DNA from: Deltaproteobacteria bacterium
GTDB lineage: Bacteria; Desulfobacterota; Syntrophobacteria; Syntrophobacterales; Thermodesulforhabdaceae
Direction: 5' to 3'
DNA length: 64,000 nucleotides
NCBI GenBank assembly: GCA_019309115.1
Contig: JAFDGW010000002.1
Span: 32,006 to 96,005 of the forward strand
Numbering within the stretch: the stretch's first letter is position 1; each line of letters starts with the position of its first letter. The notes under the pieces are model-generated. The model did no database searches, was not told the origin of the DNA, and was given only the letters and a program-made list of their open reading frames with translations. A program made the translations under genes and the position numbers. Positions 54,393 to 63,856 of the stretch are shown here, one piece after another.

Positions 54393-55835
54393 ATGAAGTA
54401 TGAAGCGGTGATTGGACTTGAAGTACACATACAACTCCTTACGGAGACAAAGATTTTCTGTGGATGTTCCACCCGGTTCGGAGACGCCCCAAACACCAAT
54501 GTTTGCCCCGTATGCCTGGGGATGCCGGGAGTTCTGCCTGTTCTCAACAAAAAAGTGGTGGACTTTGCCATAAAGCTTGCTTTAGCCACCAATTGTTCCA
54601 TAGCACCGGTAAGCCAGTTTGCACGTAAAAACTATTTCTATCCTGATCTACCCAAAAACTATCAAATTTCACAATACGAAAAACCTATCGCCGAACACGG
54701 CTGGCTCGAAATAGATACTCAAAATGGGCCCAAAAAAATCGGGATACGTCGGATCCACATGGAAGAAGATGCCGGCAAACTGATACACGACGAAAGCAAA
54801 CCGGTAAGTTACGTCGATTTTAATCGCACGGGAGTTCCTCTGCTAGAAATTGTCAGTGAGCCGGACATAAGGACCCCCGAAGAGGCCGCACAGTATCTCA
54901 AAACCCTGCGAGACATCGTGGTTTATCTGGAAATCTGCGACGGCAACATGGAGGAAGGCAGCTTTCGGTGCGATGCCAATATTTCCTTAAGACCGATGGG
55001 ATCAACCGAACTGGGAGTGAAAACCGAACTCAAGAACATGAATTCTTTCAAAAATGTTCAAAAAGCACTTGAATTCGAAATTCGACGGCAGTCTGCACTC
55101 CTCGATCGCGGTGAAAAGGTGGTCCAGGAAACCAGGTTATGGGACGCAGCCCGAGGTGTAACCGTTGGTATGAGAACAAAAGAGGAAGAGCAGGACTACC
55201 GCTATTTTCCGGATCCGGATTTGGTTCCCGTTGTGGTGGACAAGGAATGGATAGACGAAGTAAAAAATACCGTACCAGAGCTTCCGAGAGACAAAAAGCT
55301 TAGATTCATGGATCAGTACGGGTTACCTGAGTACGATGCTGAGATATTGGTTTCGGACAGACATTTGGCGGATTACTTCGAAGAAACGATTGTCAGGTTT
55401 AACAGACCCAAAACCGTAAGTAACTGGATATTAACGGAGCTACTTCGCGAATTGAACCAGCGTGAATGCTCCATTACTCAATGTCCAGTATCCCCGGAAA
55501 GGCTGGCCGAGCTGCTGCAATTGATCGACGACGAAACGATCAGCGCCAAGATAGGCAAAAGCGTTTTCGAGGAAATGTTCTCAACGGGTAAGTCAGCCAG
55601 GACTATCGTGGAAGAAAAAGGACTGAAACAGGTAACGGACACGGACCTGCTGGAAAAAGTGGTATCAGAAGTTCTTGAACAACATCCAAAGGAAGTGGAA
55701 AAGTACCTTGGCGGAGCGGAAAAAGTCATCGGCTTCTTTGTGGGGCAGGTAATGAGAAAGACACAGGGCAAGGCAAACCCAAAGCTTGTCAATGAACTTC
55801 TGAGGAAAAAACTGGAAGAAAAGCGTTCAAAATAG
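54393..55835 (+). CDS. gatB: Aspartyl/glutamyl-tRNA(Asn/Gln) amidotransferase subunit B
   Basis: Kinase/amidase partner of GatCAB, which converts mischarged Glu-tRNA(Gln) or Asp-tRNA(Asn). 480 residues. Motifs are [19 protein letters not shown], the zinc-type [35 protein letters not shown] and the C-terminal YqeY-like region with [20 protein letters not shown]. gatA and gatC are elsewhere, so the genome must carry a split set. mtnA follows after nine bases. Confidence 0.96.
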   Translation: MKYEAVIGLEVHIQLLTETKIFCGCSTRFGDAPNTNVCPVCLGMPGVLPVLNKKVVDFAIKLALATNCSIAPVSQFARKNYFYPDLPKNYQISQYEKPIAEHGWLEIDTQNGPKKIGIRRIHMEEDAGKLIHDESKPVSYVDFNRTGVPLLEIVSEPDIRTPEEAAQYLKTLRDIVVYLEICDGNMEEGSFRCDANISLRPMGSTELGVKTELKNMNSFKNVQKALEFEIRRQSALLDRGEKVVQETRLWDAARGVTVGMRTKEEEQDYRYFPDPDLVPVVVDKEWIDEVKNTVPELPRDKKLRFMDQYGLPEYDAEILVSDRHLADYFEETIVRFNRPKTVSNWILTELLRELNQRECSITQCPVSPERLAELLQLIDDETISAKIGKSVFEEMFSTGKSARTIVEEKGLKQVTDTDLLEKVVSEVLEQHPKEVEKYLGGAEKVIGFFVGQVMRKTQGKANPKLVNELLRKKLEEKRSK

Positions 55836-55844
55836 GGGTAGTCT

Positions 55845-56900
55845 ATGACTGAACAATCGTCCGAAGTAAGGCCACTATACTGGGATCAAGATGTCTTTAT
55901 GGTTCTGGATCAACGCCTTTTACCCGGCAAAGAGAAATACATAGCGTGCACAACCGCCGAAAAAGCTATAAATGCAATTAAAACCATGGCGGTGAGAGGA
56001 GCTCCGGCGGTGGGACTGACAGGGGCAGCGGCAGTGGTACTTGGAGCAAAAAACATTGTGGCTTCAGACATTGAAACCTTCCTGAAAAAGTTTGACAGGC
56101 TCTGTGAACGGGTAAAACGAGCACGCCCAACGGGTTACAACCTGGAATGGGCCGTGGAGCGTATGCGGTCGGTGTTGATAGAAAACGCAGATAAAGATAT
56201 TCCCGATATAGTCGGTGAACTGAGAAAAACGGCCGAGGCCATGATAGAGGAGGACGTCAGTATAAACCGTGCTATGGGTCAATGGGGCAAGGTCGTTATA
56301 CCTCCCAATGGTAGAGTGCTTACCTACTGCAATGCCGGCGCCCTCGCTACGGGCGGATACGGTACCGCTTTAGGAGTCATTAGGGCTGCATGGGAAGAGG
56401 GGAAAAATATCAAAGTCTTTGCTTGTGAAACACGTCCCTTCTTTCAAGGAAGCCGCCTGACCGTATTTGAGCTTACGAAAGATAAAATTCCGGTAACTCT
56501 CATAACTGACAACACCGCAGGATTTCTGATGCAACAAAGGAAGATTGACGTAGTGATAGTTGGCGCAGACAGAATAACTGCTAATGGAGATGTTGCAAAC
56601 AAGATAGGAACCTATACTCTTGCCGTGCTGGCAAAAGCACATAACATTCCTTTCTACGTAGCTGCCCCAAGATCAACGATAGACTCCCTCAGGACCAGAG
56701 GCGACCAAATACCGATAGAACAGAGACCAGCAAAAGAAGTCATAACCATAGGCAACAGGTACATAGCACCTCAGCACACAGACGTTCTCTATTATGCTTT
56801 CGACGTCACACCAAGCAGGTACATTTCAGGTATCATAACGGAAGTTGGAATTATAACTAAACCATACAAACGCAACATACGGGAAGCCCTGCAGAAATGA
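55845..56900 (+). CDS. mtnA: S-methyl-5-thioribose-1-phosphate isomerase
   Basis: Methionine salvage enzyme that turns methylthioribose-1-phosphate into methylthioribulose-1-phosphate. 351 residues. Landmarks: VRGAPAVGLTGAAAVVLG, the catalytic cysteine in TYCNAGALATGGYGTAL, GADRITANGDVANKIGTY with the catalytic aspartate, and NRYIAPQHTDVLYYAFDVTP. The related eIF2B alpha-like ribose-1,5-bisphosphate isomerase shares the fold, yet the length and motifs fit MtnA. Other salvage genes are not nearby. trmI starts four bases before its stop. Confidence 0.92.
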   Translation: MTEQSSEVRPLYWDQDVFMVLDQRLLPGKEKYIACTTAEKAINAIKTMAVRGAPAVGLTGAAAVVLGAKNIVASDIETFLKKFDRLCERVKRARPTGYNLEWAVERMRSVLIENADKDIPDIVGELRKTAEAMIEEDVSINRAMGQWGKVVIPPNGRVLTYCNAGALATGGYGTALGVIRAAWEEGKNIKVFACETRPFFQGSRLTVFELTKDKIPVTLITDNTAGFLMQQRKIDVVIVGADRITANGDVANKIGTYTLAVLAKAHNIPFYVAAPRSTIDSLRTRGDQIPIEQRPAKEVITIGNRYIAPQHTDVLYYAFDVTPSRYISGIITEVGIITKPYKRNIREALQK

Positions 56901-57670
56901 AAACCTTTTCCGACGGTGATTGGGTTCTCCTGACAACCGATAAGGGAAAGAACTGGCTCGTTCGGCTCATCCATGGTGAATACTTCTCGTGTCACCTCGG
57001 AACGATAGCCCACGACGAAATTATCGGAAAACAAGAAGGTGATGAGTGGATCACACCTAAAGGACAAAAGATCTTTTTCTTTTCCCCTACTCTGACAGAT
57101 TTCCTCTTTCACATAAAGCGGCGCACCCAGATCATCTATCCAAAAGACATCGGTGCAATACTGTGCTACGGGGATATCCGTCCTCATATGAGCGTTCTGG
57201 AGTCCGGAGTCGGATCGGGAGCGCTTACGGTGTTTTTGCTGGCCTATCTTGCCGGGTGTGGCATCCTTGTGTCTGTAGAGGCTAGAGAGGAATTCGCAAA
57301 ACTGGCAGAGAATAATATCAGACGAGTCTTTGGGAAAAAACCGGACAATTGGCACCTTGTGGTATCCGACATCGAACTCCCGGGAATTTCAGCACAATTT
57401 GATAGACTAATTCTCGATCTGCCGGAACCGTGGAAGGCTGTGCCATCTGCAACACCTTTGCTGAAACGAGGCGGAATATTGGTGAGCCTTAGCCCACAGA
57501 TAAGCCAGATCCAGTGGGTAAGTCGTGAACTAAAAAAACAGGGATTTCGCTTTATTCAGGTTTTTGAAATTTTGAAAAGAGACTGGTACGTGGACGAAAA
57601 GAGACTCAGGCCCATGGACCGCATGGTTGCACACACAGGTTTTCTAATCGTCGCCCGGAAGACTTACTGA
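56897..57670 (+). CDS. trmI: tRNA (adenine(58)-N1)-methyltransferase TrmI
   Basis: SAM-dependent methylase that makes m1A58 in the T arm, stabilising tRNA, notably in thermophiles. 257 residues. The SAM loop is VLESGVGSGALTVFLLAY, with SVEARE and LILDLPEPWKAVP as motifs of the family; ILDLPEP is the catalytic signature. The N-terminal small beta domain precedes the methylase domain. ATG overlaps the mtnA end. Its 3' end overlaps the convergent glycosyltransferase gene by 27 bases. Confidence 0.93.
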   Translation: MKTFSDGDWVLLTTDKGKNWLVRLIHGEYFSCHLGTIAHDEIIGKQEGDEWITPKGQKIFFFSPTLTDFLFHIKRRTQIIYPKDIGAILCYGDIRPHMSVLESGVGSGALTVFLLAYLAGCGILVSVEAREEFAKLAENNIRRVFGKKPDNWHLVVSDIELPGISAQFDRLILDLPEPWKAVPSATPLLKRGGILVSLSPQISQIQWVSRELKKQGFRFIQVFEILKRDWYVDEKRLRPMDRMVAHTGFLIVARKTY

Positions 57671-58651
57671 GGAAAGATGTGGAAGTGGCCGTCCGCAAGG
57701 AGTCTTCAATCCGTGAAAAAGTCCTTTAAAAACTGACAAAAACTTTTCCCTTTTTGCATCCTCCGTTGTAGTGATCCTCAGCAGATCGTAAACCATGGCA
57801 AGCAAATCAAAAACAACAAATGACGGAACCTTTTTCCAATACAGTTTCCATACGTGGGATCGATTCCTGTAAATGGTGTACCTGCGCCAGGGAGGGTGAA
57901 ATGTCGGACGCATCGTAATTGAAGCCACTTTCAAGACTTTTCGATTTCCAAGCCTGTGAAACAGTACGGCATCTCTGACAACGTGAATGCGCAACCCCTT
58001 GGACACACCTCTGAGACAAAACTCGTTATCTACATAGTCTATGAAAAAATCCTCCCGGAAAAAGCCCAGTTTCCTGAATGTAGCGGCCGGGATAAAACTT
58101 CCCGAGGAAATTATAAACAACAAACCATTTAAGCCTTTGCCGTTCCTAAAGTGAACCCGTCGAAACCCCACCCTCCCTTTGCCAACGACATGCTGACAGA
58201 AAAAATTACCCTGCACGTCATAAATCCTCGGCCCTAGAGCCAAAACCCGTTTTTTTTCATAATCCGGCAGTGCTGAATAATATTCGAACATGCTTGACAC
58301 AAAGTTCATTGACGGGCACGAATCCTGATCAAAAAAGGCGATCCATTCAGCTCCAGCTTCAAGAGCCAACCTAGCACCAATGTTTTGAGCCCCGGCAAGA
58401 CCAACATTACGTTCTTTTCCACGTCCCAGGGGATTTGCGGGTGTAAAATTCAAACGATTACCATATGCCTCTTTTATTTGCCCAATCAGGCCAAAAAGAC
58501 AATCTTCCGGGCTGTTGTCCACAACAAAAACATTATCGAACTGAGTCAGCAGTACGCAAAGGTTTAACCATAGATCCGAATTGTCGCCCGTACAGTAGGT
58601 AACAACAACTGCAGCTGTTTTCGGCAACTTAGCCTTCATGGGTTCACACAT
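57644..58651 (-). CDS. Family 2 glycosyltransferase (rhamnosyltransferase-like)
   Basis: About 335 residues (ATG 58651; GTG 58681 also in frame). GT-A fold: VVVTYCTGDNSDLWLN, VFVVDNSPEDC, a DXD-like FFDQDSCP and a later SGSFIPAATFRKLGFFREDF and DYVDNEFCLRG. It resembles rhamnosyltransferases of O-antigen type. Transfers a sugar from a nucleotide donor to a lipid- or glycan-acceptor at the inner membrane. Last gene of the leftward surface-glycan cluster, converging on trmI. Start is uncertain. Confidence 0.85.
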   Translation of the reverse strand: MCEPMKAKLPKTAAVVVTYCTGDNSDLWLNLCVLLTQFDNVFVVDNSPEDCLFGLIGQIKEAYGNRLNFTPANPLGRGKERNVGLAGAQNIGARLALEAGAEWIAFFDQDSCPSMNFVSSMFEYYSALPDYEKKRVLALGPRIYDVQGNFFCQHVVGKGRVGFRRVHFRNGKGLNGLLFIISSGSFIPAATFRKLGFFREDFFIDYVDNEFCLRGVSKGLRIHVVRDAVLFHRLGNRKVLKVASITMRPTFHPPWRRYTIYRNRSHVWKLYWKKVPSFVVFDLLAMVYDLLRITTTEDAKREKFLSVFKGLFHGLKTPCGRPLPHLSSVSLPGDD

Positions 58652-58664
58652 TATGTTCAGCCGA

Positions 58665-59765
58665 TTATGGCCATTGGTCACTGCAAATGGGAAAAATTGA
58701 CGTATCCTGAGCCTCCGTGGTCCCCTCCATCGCCAGGGCGGATATTAAATTTTTGGCATTCAACACAGGCCTGTTACAATAACAAAAAGGACTATGGAAC
58801 AGCCTATCTTGAAAGTCCCAGAAAGCAAAATCTTTAACACGTCGCTTTGCGCTGACTTCTTTTCTTTTTTGCCATATTATCCTGCTGCGTTTTAACAGGG
58901 CCAAAGGCATTTTAACTGCGAGCCAGTAACGTCGCTTTTCTCTGTTTAGATAACCCCAGTACAAGTTGTAAAGGTACAACATTACTAAAAACTTTTTCGC
59001 TGCCCACAATTCCTTCCACGATAGATTTTTCAGAACGAGGTAATAATAATTTCGGAAGAAAAGATAAAAAGACCAGAGTGGATCTCTGGTCTCCTGAGAG
59101 GAAGCACGAAATTTGTGATACACAACCGCACGTGGTTCTGTCAGGAAGAAGTAGCCTCGACATCCAGCTCTATAGCACACGTCAAAGTCCTCTCCATAGG
59201 TGAACATGTATTCATCGAAAAAACCTATGTCTTCAAACAGGGCCCTCTTTACAAGCAAAGCCACAAACATGGAGCCAAAGATCCTTTCAGGCCTCGCAAA
59301 CTGATCCATGTCAATTAGACCAATACGGTGGTCATTCCAAAGACACCTATAATTCCAAACCACTCCGTAGCTATTTATGAATGTGGGGGCATCGGCAAAC
59401 AGTACCTTTGGGAATATCCCGAAGCAGGTATCTGGAGAACTTTTTACAGCAGAATAAAGGGCATTCAGGCACTCTTTGTCCAAAACAGTATCATTGTTCA
59501 GGAGAAACAAATACTTCCCTTTGGACACAGCTATACCGTCATTATTGCCCCCACAGAAACCTCTGTTTTCTTTGTTCTCAACCAGTATTACCTCAGGATA
59601 GTGTTCCAGCACAAAATCAACCGATCCATCTTCTGAGCCGTTATCCACCAGTATGATTTCAAAGTCACGGAAACTCTGGCTCCTCAAGGAATCCAAACAA
59701 CCTTGCAAGTGATGTTTTCCGTTGTAGTTGACCACAATAACCGACACTTCTGGGTTTTTACACAT
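58665..59765 (-). CDS. Family 2 glycosyltransferase
   Basis: About 366 residues from ATG 59765 or 59768 (MMCKNPEVSVIVVNYNG). Motifs are SVIVVNYNG, IILVDNGSEDGSVDFV, YLFLLNNDT (DXD equivalent) and EYMFTYGEDFDVCYRAGCRGYFF. It lacks membrane helices, which suggests a cytosolic enzyme that works with a lipid carrier. The start overlaps the stop of the upstream GT4 gene and the end overlaps the next gene, so the three are tightly linked. Sugar and acceptor are unknown. Confidence 0.88.
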   Translation of the reverse strand: MCKNPEVSVIVVNYNGKHHLQGCLDSLRSQSFRDFEIILVDNGSEDGSVDFVLEHYPEVILVENKENRGFCGGNNDGIAVSKGKYLFLLNNDTVLDKECLNALYSAVKSSPDTCFGIFPKVLFADAPTFINSYGVVWNYRCLWNDHRIGLIDMDQFARPERIFGSMFVALLVKRALFEDIGFFDEYMFTYGEDFDVCYRAGCRGYFFLTEPRAVVYHKFRASSQETRDPLWSFYLFFRNYYYLVLKNLSWKELWAAKKFLVMLYLYNLYWGYLNREKRRYWLAVKMPLALLKRSRIIWQKRKEVSAKRRVKDFAFWDFQDRLFHSPFCYCNRPVLNAKNLISALAMEGTTEAQDTSIFPICSDQWP

Positions 59766-61002
59766 CATCCGACCATTCCACCAGATTAATGTACAACGAC
59801 TCCAACTCTTCAACATACTCGGCCCATCTCTTTAGCATAACGGGATTTTCTTTTATAAAATTCCTTGCCCTTAACACTTCTTCAGGGTTATCGATCAGGT
59901 TCTGCATAATCTTTCTGAGGCTCACCTCATCGCCCCTTGGAAATAGCCACCCGTTTTTACCGTCAACAACAACACTTTCCGGACCACCGGATTTAGAAGC
60001 TATGACGGGCACACCGGCACTGAGAGCTTCTCGCACCACAAGATTATAAGATTCCAACATCAAAGAAGGCACGACCACAACATCTGACAAGGCAAATATA
60101 TCCGGCAAATCGGAATGTTCATAACGGGGAAGAAATTTCTCTTTCGATGGTCGTAATCCCCTGCGAATCCAGTCAAAAACCTTCTTCAGCCAATTAACTT
60201 CCCCAAAACTACAACCATAATATCTTATCAGGAATTGCCCTTGCAAGTTCATAACCGCATTGCGAAGCAAATAATAACCCTTGTGCGGATTCAATCCTCC
60301 CAGATAGGTAAACCTCAAAACAGGACTTTTTTTTACAAGCCTCTGTTCTACAGGCACCACAGGATTTTCTATAACCACCGCATTATTCAGCTCATAAAGC
60401 CCCATCATGATACTCTTGTACGAATTTTTTATGAAATCCGACACGAAAACTACCCTGTCAACAAGTTGGAAAAATGGTACAATATAAAAAAATCGATCTT
60501 TAAGAAATTGGTGGGACAAACAGTCGCAGGCTTTGGGAATACCACGAGGGTCGCAAATGTTACCATCCAGCTTTGCCAAAAATAAAAACGGGCAGAACCA
60601 CCACCAATCGTGCACGTGCAATACTGTTGGTATATTTTGATTTTTAGCTTCTTCGATAAGAGTTACTCCAAGCCCCTGGAGGGCATGGAAATGAACGACG
60701 TCAGGTTTAAGGTTCTTAAGAAATTGTATGAAATATTCACCGGCTAGGGGATTAGAGTAATTTTCTATCTTTTCTGGACGAAGGCTATCACCCAATCCGA
60801 AAAACCACCAGTCAATTCCATCCAAGGATTTCCGTCTCAAGCTGTTATCCTTATTGCGTATTCCACTGAATATGGATACTGAATGCCCTCTCTCAGACAA
60901 GTACCTGGCTGTGTCGTATACAATTCGGACGGCTCCGGAGGAAAGCTCTTCTGGGCCAAAAAGACAAATAACCAAACTCACCCTTAGCCTTTTATCTTTC
61001 AC
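59758..61002 (-). CDS. Family 4 glycosyltransferase (GT-B)
   Basis: About 414 residues from GTG 61002, which overlaps the upstream stop by one base (TAGTG). A longer frame to 61083 would overlap the small gene by 82 bases. The N-terminal domain shows RVSLVICLFGPEELSSGAV and the C-terminal domain has EHSDLPDIFALSDVVVVPS and the E-x7-E of GT4 in SYNLVVREALSAGVPVIAS. GT4 enzymes use nucleotide sugars with retention. Position in the cluster suggests polysaccharide or glycolipid assembly. Confidence 0.87.
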   Translation of the reverse strand: MKDKRLRVSLVICLFGPEELSSGAVRIVYDTARYLSERGHSVSIFSGIRNKDNSLRRKSLDGIDWWFFGLGDSLRPEKIENYSNPLAGEYFIQFLKNLKPDVVHFHALQGLGVTLIEEAKNQNIPTVLHVHDWWWFCPFLFLAKLDGNICDPRGIPKACDCLSHQFLKDRFFYIVPFFQLVDRVVFVSDFIKNSYKSIMMGLYELNNAVVIENPVVPVEQRLVKKSPVLRFTYLGGLNPHKGYYLLRNAVMNLQGQFLIRYYGCSFGEVNWLKKVFDWIRRGLRPSKEKFLPRYEHSDLPDIFALSDVVVVPSLMLESYNLVVREALSAGVPVIASKSGGPESVVVDGKNGWLFPRGDEVSLRKIMQNLIDNPEEVLRARNFIKENPVMLKRWAEYVEELESLYINLVEWSDDV

Positions 61003-61319
61003 TATCTTGCTACCTCGCGTTTTCTCGAAAGGATCAACTCTTCTTTGAACAAAATATCGATCGCCTTTTCTAAAAGGATGCAACGGCGTTTTGATACGGA
61101 ATCCATGAGTTGATGAATCAAATGGGGCGAGGATTCCAGTTTTTCAACTAATTTCATAAAAAAATCATCTATCCAGAGCTCAAAATTGTCCGGCCTGCGC
61201 CTTATCAAGTAGTGCAACTCCCCCCCTATAAAAGCCCGACCTATTATTTCAAAATTCCTTTCCAGAGTTGCTGTAGTTTTTTCGACACTCTCCGACTTAG
61301 AGTTCTCTCCAGTTCCCAT
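61002..61319 (-). CDS. Small protein of unknown function in the glycan cluster
   Basis: 105 residues if it starts at ATG 61319, which would overlap the upstream glycosyltransferase gene by 76 bases; a shorter start may be right. Helical and charged, for example FFMKLVEKLESSPHLIHQL and KRRCILLEKAIDILFKEELI; no membrane segment or known motif. It sits between a family 2 glycosyltransferase and the GT4 gene, with a one-base overlap to the latter. Real coding status is moderately supported by context only. Confidence 0.45.
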   Translation of the reverse strand: MGTGENSKSESVEKTTATLERNFEIIGRAFIGGELHYLIRRRPDNFELWIDDFFMKLVEKLESSPHLIHQLMDSVSKRRCILLEKAIDILFKEELILSRKREVAR

Positions 61320-62281
61320 TCAAGCTCCCTTATTCGTCGGTCCTTTTCCTGCAAAACTGACTTTAAATCATTCACTTCCCATTCCAATTCTCCCAACCTC
61401 GCATTCTTGTAATCCAATTCCTGTCTGAGATCCTGTAGAAACCTTTTAAGGTCCTCTACCTCCCATTCCAACTCCCCCATCCGTGCGTTCTTGTTATTCA
61501 ACTCTTCGTTAACTTTTTCGATAACCTGTTTAAGATCATCTACTTCACATCGAAGAGCCAGCCTGTTGCCTTCAATAAACAAAAGCTCAGAAATACCCAG
61601 TTTGTTCAAGTGTTTCAGGTAAAATAACTTTCTGTAATATCTGTGTTTCTCATTTTCCTTTCGAATCGTACACGACTCATGTAACCGATAGACCGCAACT
61701 GGATAACCAGCACACGAAAAGTCCGTTAACAGAGAAAGCCTGTATATCCAGTCCCAGTCTTCAAATAATTCGAAGCTTTCGTCAAAAGGCAAGCTTTTAG
61801 CCAATCTCGCAGGAACAAACAGAGAAATTATTGGAATGTAATTACTCCAGAACAGCTCCTCCCTTACGAAGGGTTTATACATGGTCCCACTCCACTGCCT
61901 TGTCACCATGTCGTAGAGAAGTGTTCTTCCGTAAAAGGGCCTTTCTTCTTTCAGCAGGAACGGGACAACCTTTTCTATGGACGTCGGAACATAAAGGTCA
62001 TCATCGTCCAAAAAACCAATCCACTCCCCGGCAGCCATTTGCAGGCCCAAATTGGCTGCTCTTGTTCTACCCTTCCCATCGCTTGACACAATGATTAAAT
62101 GCTTAAAGCAGTGTTCAAAGGGGGTAGCAATTTTTGATACATCAGATGAACCATCGTTTACTATCACCACTTCCACATCTCGATAGGTTTGCAAAGCAAG
62201 GCTCTTGATCGCCTGCCTTAAAAGATCGGGACGATCTTTTGTCCGCACAATAATTGATACAAGAGGACCCGATTCAAACAC
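61244..62281 (-). CDS. Family 2 glycosyltransferase with C-terminal coiled coil
   Basis: 345 residues. The N-terminal GT-A domain (about 1-215) includes VSIIVRTKDRPDLLRQAI, VVIVNDGSSD and GFLDDDDLYVP (DXD). From about 245 to 330 the protein is a coiled coil with repeated GELEWEVEDLK and GELEWEVNDLK units, which may dock the enzyme to a partner or to other glycosyltransferases. The gene overlaps the PIG-L end by eight bases. Acceptor unknown. Confidence 0.86.
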   Translation of the reverse strand: MFESGPLVSIIVRTKDRPDLLRQAIKSLALQTYRDVEVVIVNDGSSDVSKIATPFEHCFKHLIIVSSDGKGRTRAANLGLQMAAGEWIGFLDDDDLYVPTSIEKVVPFLLKEERPFYGRTLLYDMVTRQWSGTMYKPFVREELFWSNYIPIISLFVPARLAKSLPFDESFELFEDWDWIYRLSLLTDFSCAGYPVAVYRLHESCTIRKENEKHRYYRKLFYLKHLNKLGISELLFIEGNRLALRCEVDDLKQVIEKVNEELNNKNARMGELEWEVEDLKRFLQDLRQELDYKNARLGELEWEVNDLKSVLQEKDRRIRELEWELERTLSRRVSKKLQQLWKGILK

Positions 62282-63011
62282 GTTTAACCAACCGTTTCCA
62301 CAAAGAAAGAAGCCCTTTTAAGTAGAGTTTTCGATGCTCAAGCACTTTAAAAATCGATTCATGAGACTCAAGCGCAAAAAATCCTTCTGCAAAACGTGAA
62401 TTACGCAAGGTAAACGTGCGAGCCTTATTAATGCTCAAAACCACTTCTTCGTAGCGATTTTTCGCCAGCTGGCTACTGTACATCCGTATTGCCTCGACTT
62501 TGCGGTCTATGTAGGTATCTATGCTAATCAAACGATTAATTTCCCCCTGATGTCCTATCTCGTAAAGCCAGACCGAACCCTCCCAACCAGCATCTTTAAT
62601 TGACTGCCATACGGCGACGGTCGTGGCTCGATGATCGGGGTGATATTCAAAAAGAGACGGCGAAAAAACCGTTTTCGGTCGTAACTCGTCCAGCAATCTT
62701 TCTGCTCCTTTGCATATGTGTTCCCTCTCCGCCCAGGCATTTCTATCCCGTACATTCAGAAAAAACAGCCGGGAAACACCTAATATCTCGGCGGCCTTCT
62801 GAGCCTCCCTTTTCCGCTCTTGAGGATTCCCATCGCCAGAACCATCGGTCACAAAAGCAACAGCGATATTAATTCCATCGGCAGCCGCATGGGCAATAGT
62901 ACCGCCCATACCAAAGGTTTCGTCATCTGGATGAGGGGCAAAAATCAGATACGGACCTGGCGGCAACCGGGAACACTCATAGGGTACCAACTCCTGTTCA
63001 ACAGATATCAC
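62274..63011 (-). CDS. PIG-L family N-acetylglucosamine deacetylase-like hydrolase
   Basis: 245-residue zinc hydrolase. The motif FAPHPDDETFGMGG carries two metal ligands (HPDD) and the third is in FEYHPDHRATTVAVW. Members deacetylate GlcNAc of lipid-linked or small-molecule glycans. First gene of the leftward glycan cluster, so it likely edits the sugar that the following glycosyltransferases extend or transfer. Start at ATG 63011. The specific substrate is not predictable. Confidence 0.9.
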   Translation of the reverse strand: MISVEQELVPYECSRLPPGPYLIFAPHPDDETFGMGGTIAHAAADGINIAVAFVTDGSGDGNPQERKREAQKAAEILGVSRLFFLNVRDRNAWAEREHICKGAERLLDELRPKTVFSPSLFEYHPDHRATTVAVWQSIKDAGWEGSVWLYEIGHQGEINRLISIDTYIDRKVEAIRMYSSQLAKNRYEEVVLSINKARTFTLRNSRFAEGFFALESHESIFKVLEHRKLYLKGLLSLWKRLVKRV

Positions 63012-63273
63012 GCCTTTTACCTGCTCCTGTGATCTATTCTCCTACACTGCAAAATCAACCATTTCAGCAAGCGTTTTTAAACCATACCACCTTTCAATGG
63101 AATCATTAATTACGTCATTTGCATCTTCAGGATTTCCAAGTCATCACTGTAGCCAGACCTCGGGATAACGTCTATTTTCAATTTCAACCAGCCGGAACAA
63201 AGTGTATTGTGAAATATTAGCCTGGTTCACTAAAAATATCAGGAAATTTTTTCAGAGGGTTTTGTAAAAAAAC
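63012..63273. other. Intergenic region, no gene recognised
   Basis: Divergent gap between the PIG-L gene and the SlyD-type gene. I see no strong promoter pair or repeat. A possible short leader ORF and a terminator in the second part of the gap are listed separately. Confidence 0.5.
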
Positions 63274-63324
63274 ATGGCGCAGAAGAAGAAAAGTGGTTAT
63301 AGTTCTGCTGACCAGGCGATTTAA
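63274..63324 (+). other. Possible 16-codon leader ORF upstream of the FKBP gene
   Basis: ATG at 63274 to TAA at 63322-63324 would encode MAQKKKSGYSSADQAI. The GAGGG ahead lies about 14 bases upstream, so initiation is uncertain. The stop codon falls inside the loop of the terminator hairpin, as in some attenuators. Confidence 0.3.
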
Positions 63325-63338
63325 AGCCTGGATTTTTT
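63312..63338 (+). terminator. Intrinsic terminator-like hairpin in the leader of the FKBP gene
   Basis: Stem CCAGGC at 63312-63317 and GCCTGG at 63326-63331 with an 8-base loop, then an A and six T residues (63333-63338). This is a classic Rho-independent form, about 53 bases before ATG 63392. Confidence 0.65.
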
Positions 63339-63391
63339 GTTTGGTGCCATTAGGGTTTTACAGAGTAACAAAACGTTTAAGGAGTTTAGCA

Positions 63392-63856
63392 ATGAAGAAA
63401 GTAGAAAAGGGCCACTTTGTAAGGATTCACTACACCGGACGCTTGGAAAACGGCGAAGTCTTCGATTCAAGTGAAGGACGTGGCCCCTTGGAATTCCAGG
63501 TTGGTGCAGGTCAGGTTATTCGGGGATTCGAGGAACAAATCGTTGGCATGGGCATAAATGAGAAAAAGTCCTTCACCCTGTCCCCGGAAGAGGCTTACGG
63601 TCACCGCGACGAACGACTGGAACAGACATTTTCCAGATCGGAATTGCCCTCAGGTTTTGAGCCCTCAGTGGGCGAAGTATTGGCACTGCAAACCCCGGAC
63701 GGAGGAAGAATTCCGGCCACGGTCGTAAGCGTAACTCCCGAGGATATAACAATCGATTTGAACCATCCTCTCGCCGGACATACCATCAGCTTTGAAGTAG
63801 AGGTAGTGGACATATTAGATCAGCCACCAGCTCCGAGTTTCTGCGGGGGTTATTAA
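63392..63856 (+). CDS. slyD: SlyD-type FKBP peptidyl-prolyl isomerase
   Basis: 154 residues from ATG 63392 (AAGGAG upstream); the frame continues to 63293 without a site. Motifs HFVRIHYTGRLENGEVFDSS and VIRGFEEQIVGMGINEKKSF of the FKBP half, an inserted IF domain around 80-130 (YGHRDERLEQTF, AVLALQTPDGG), and the conserved DLNHPLAGHTISFEVEVVDI end. The His-rich metal tail of E. coli SlyD is absent; the C-terminus is PSFCGGY. Protein folding helper in the cytoplasm. Bases 63857-64000 hold no feature that I can name. Confidence 0.9.
   Translation: MKKVEKGHFVRIHYTGRLENGEVFDSSEGRGPLEFQVGAGQVIRGFEEQIVGMGINEKKSFTLSPEEAYGHRDERLEQTFSRSELPSGFEPSVGEVLALQTPDGGRIPATVVSVTPEDITIDLNHPLAGHTISFEVEVVDILDQPPAPSFCGGY

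Noticed and set aside
61850..61875. CTCCTCCCTTACGAAGGG resembling the TnpB right-end hairpin
   Set aside because: It lacks the GTGAACTACTCC part and lies inside the coding region of a conserved glycosyltransferase.
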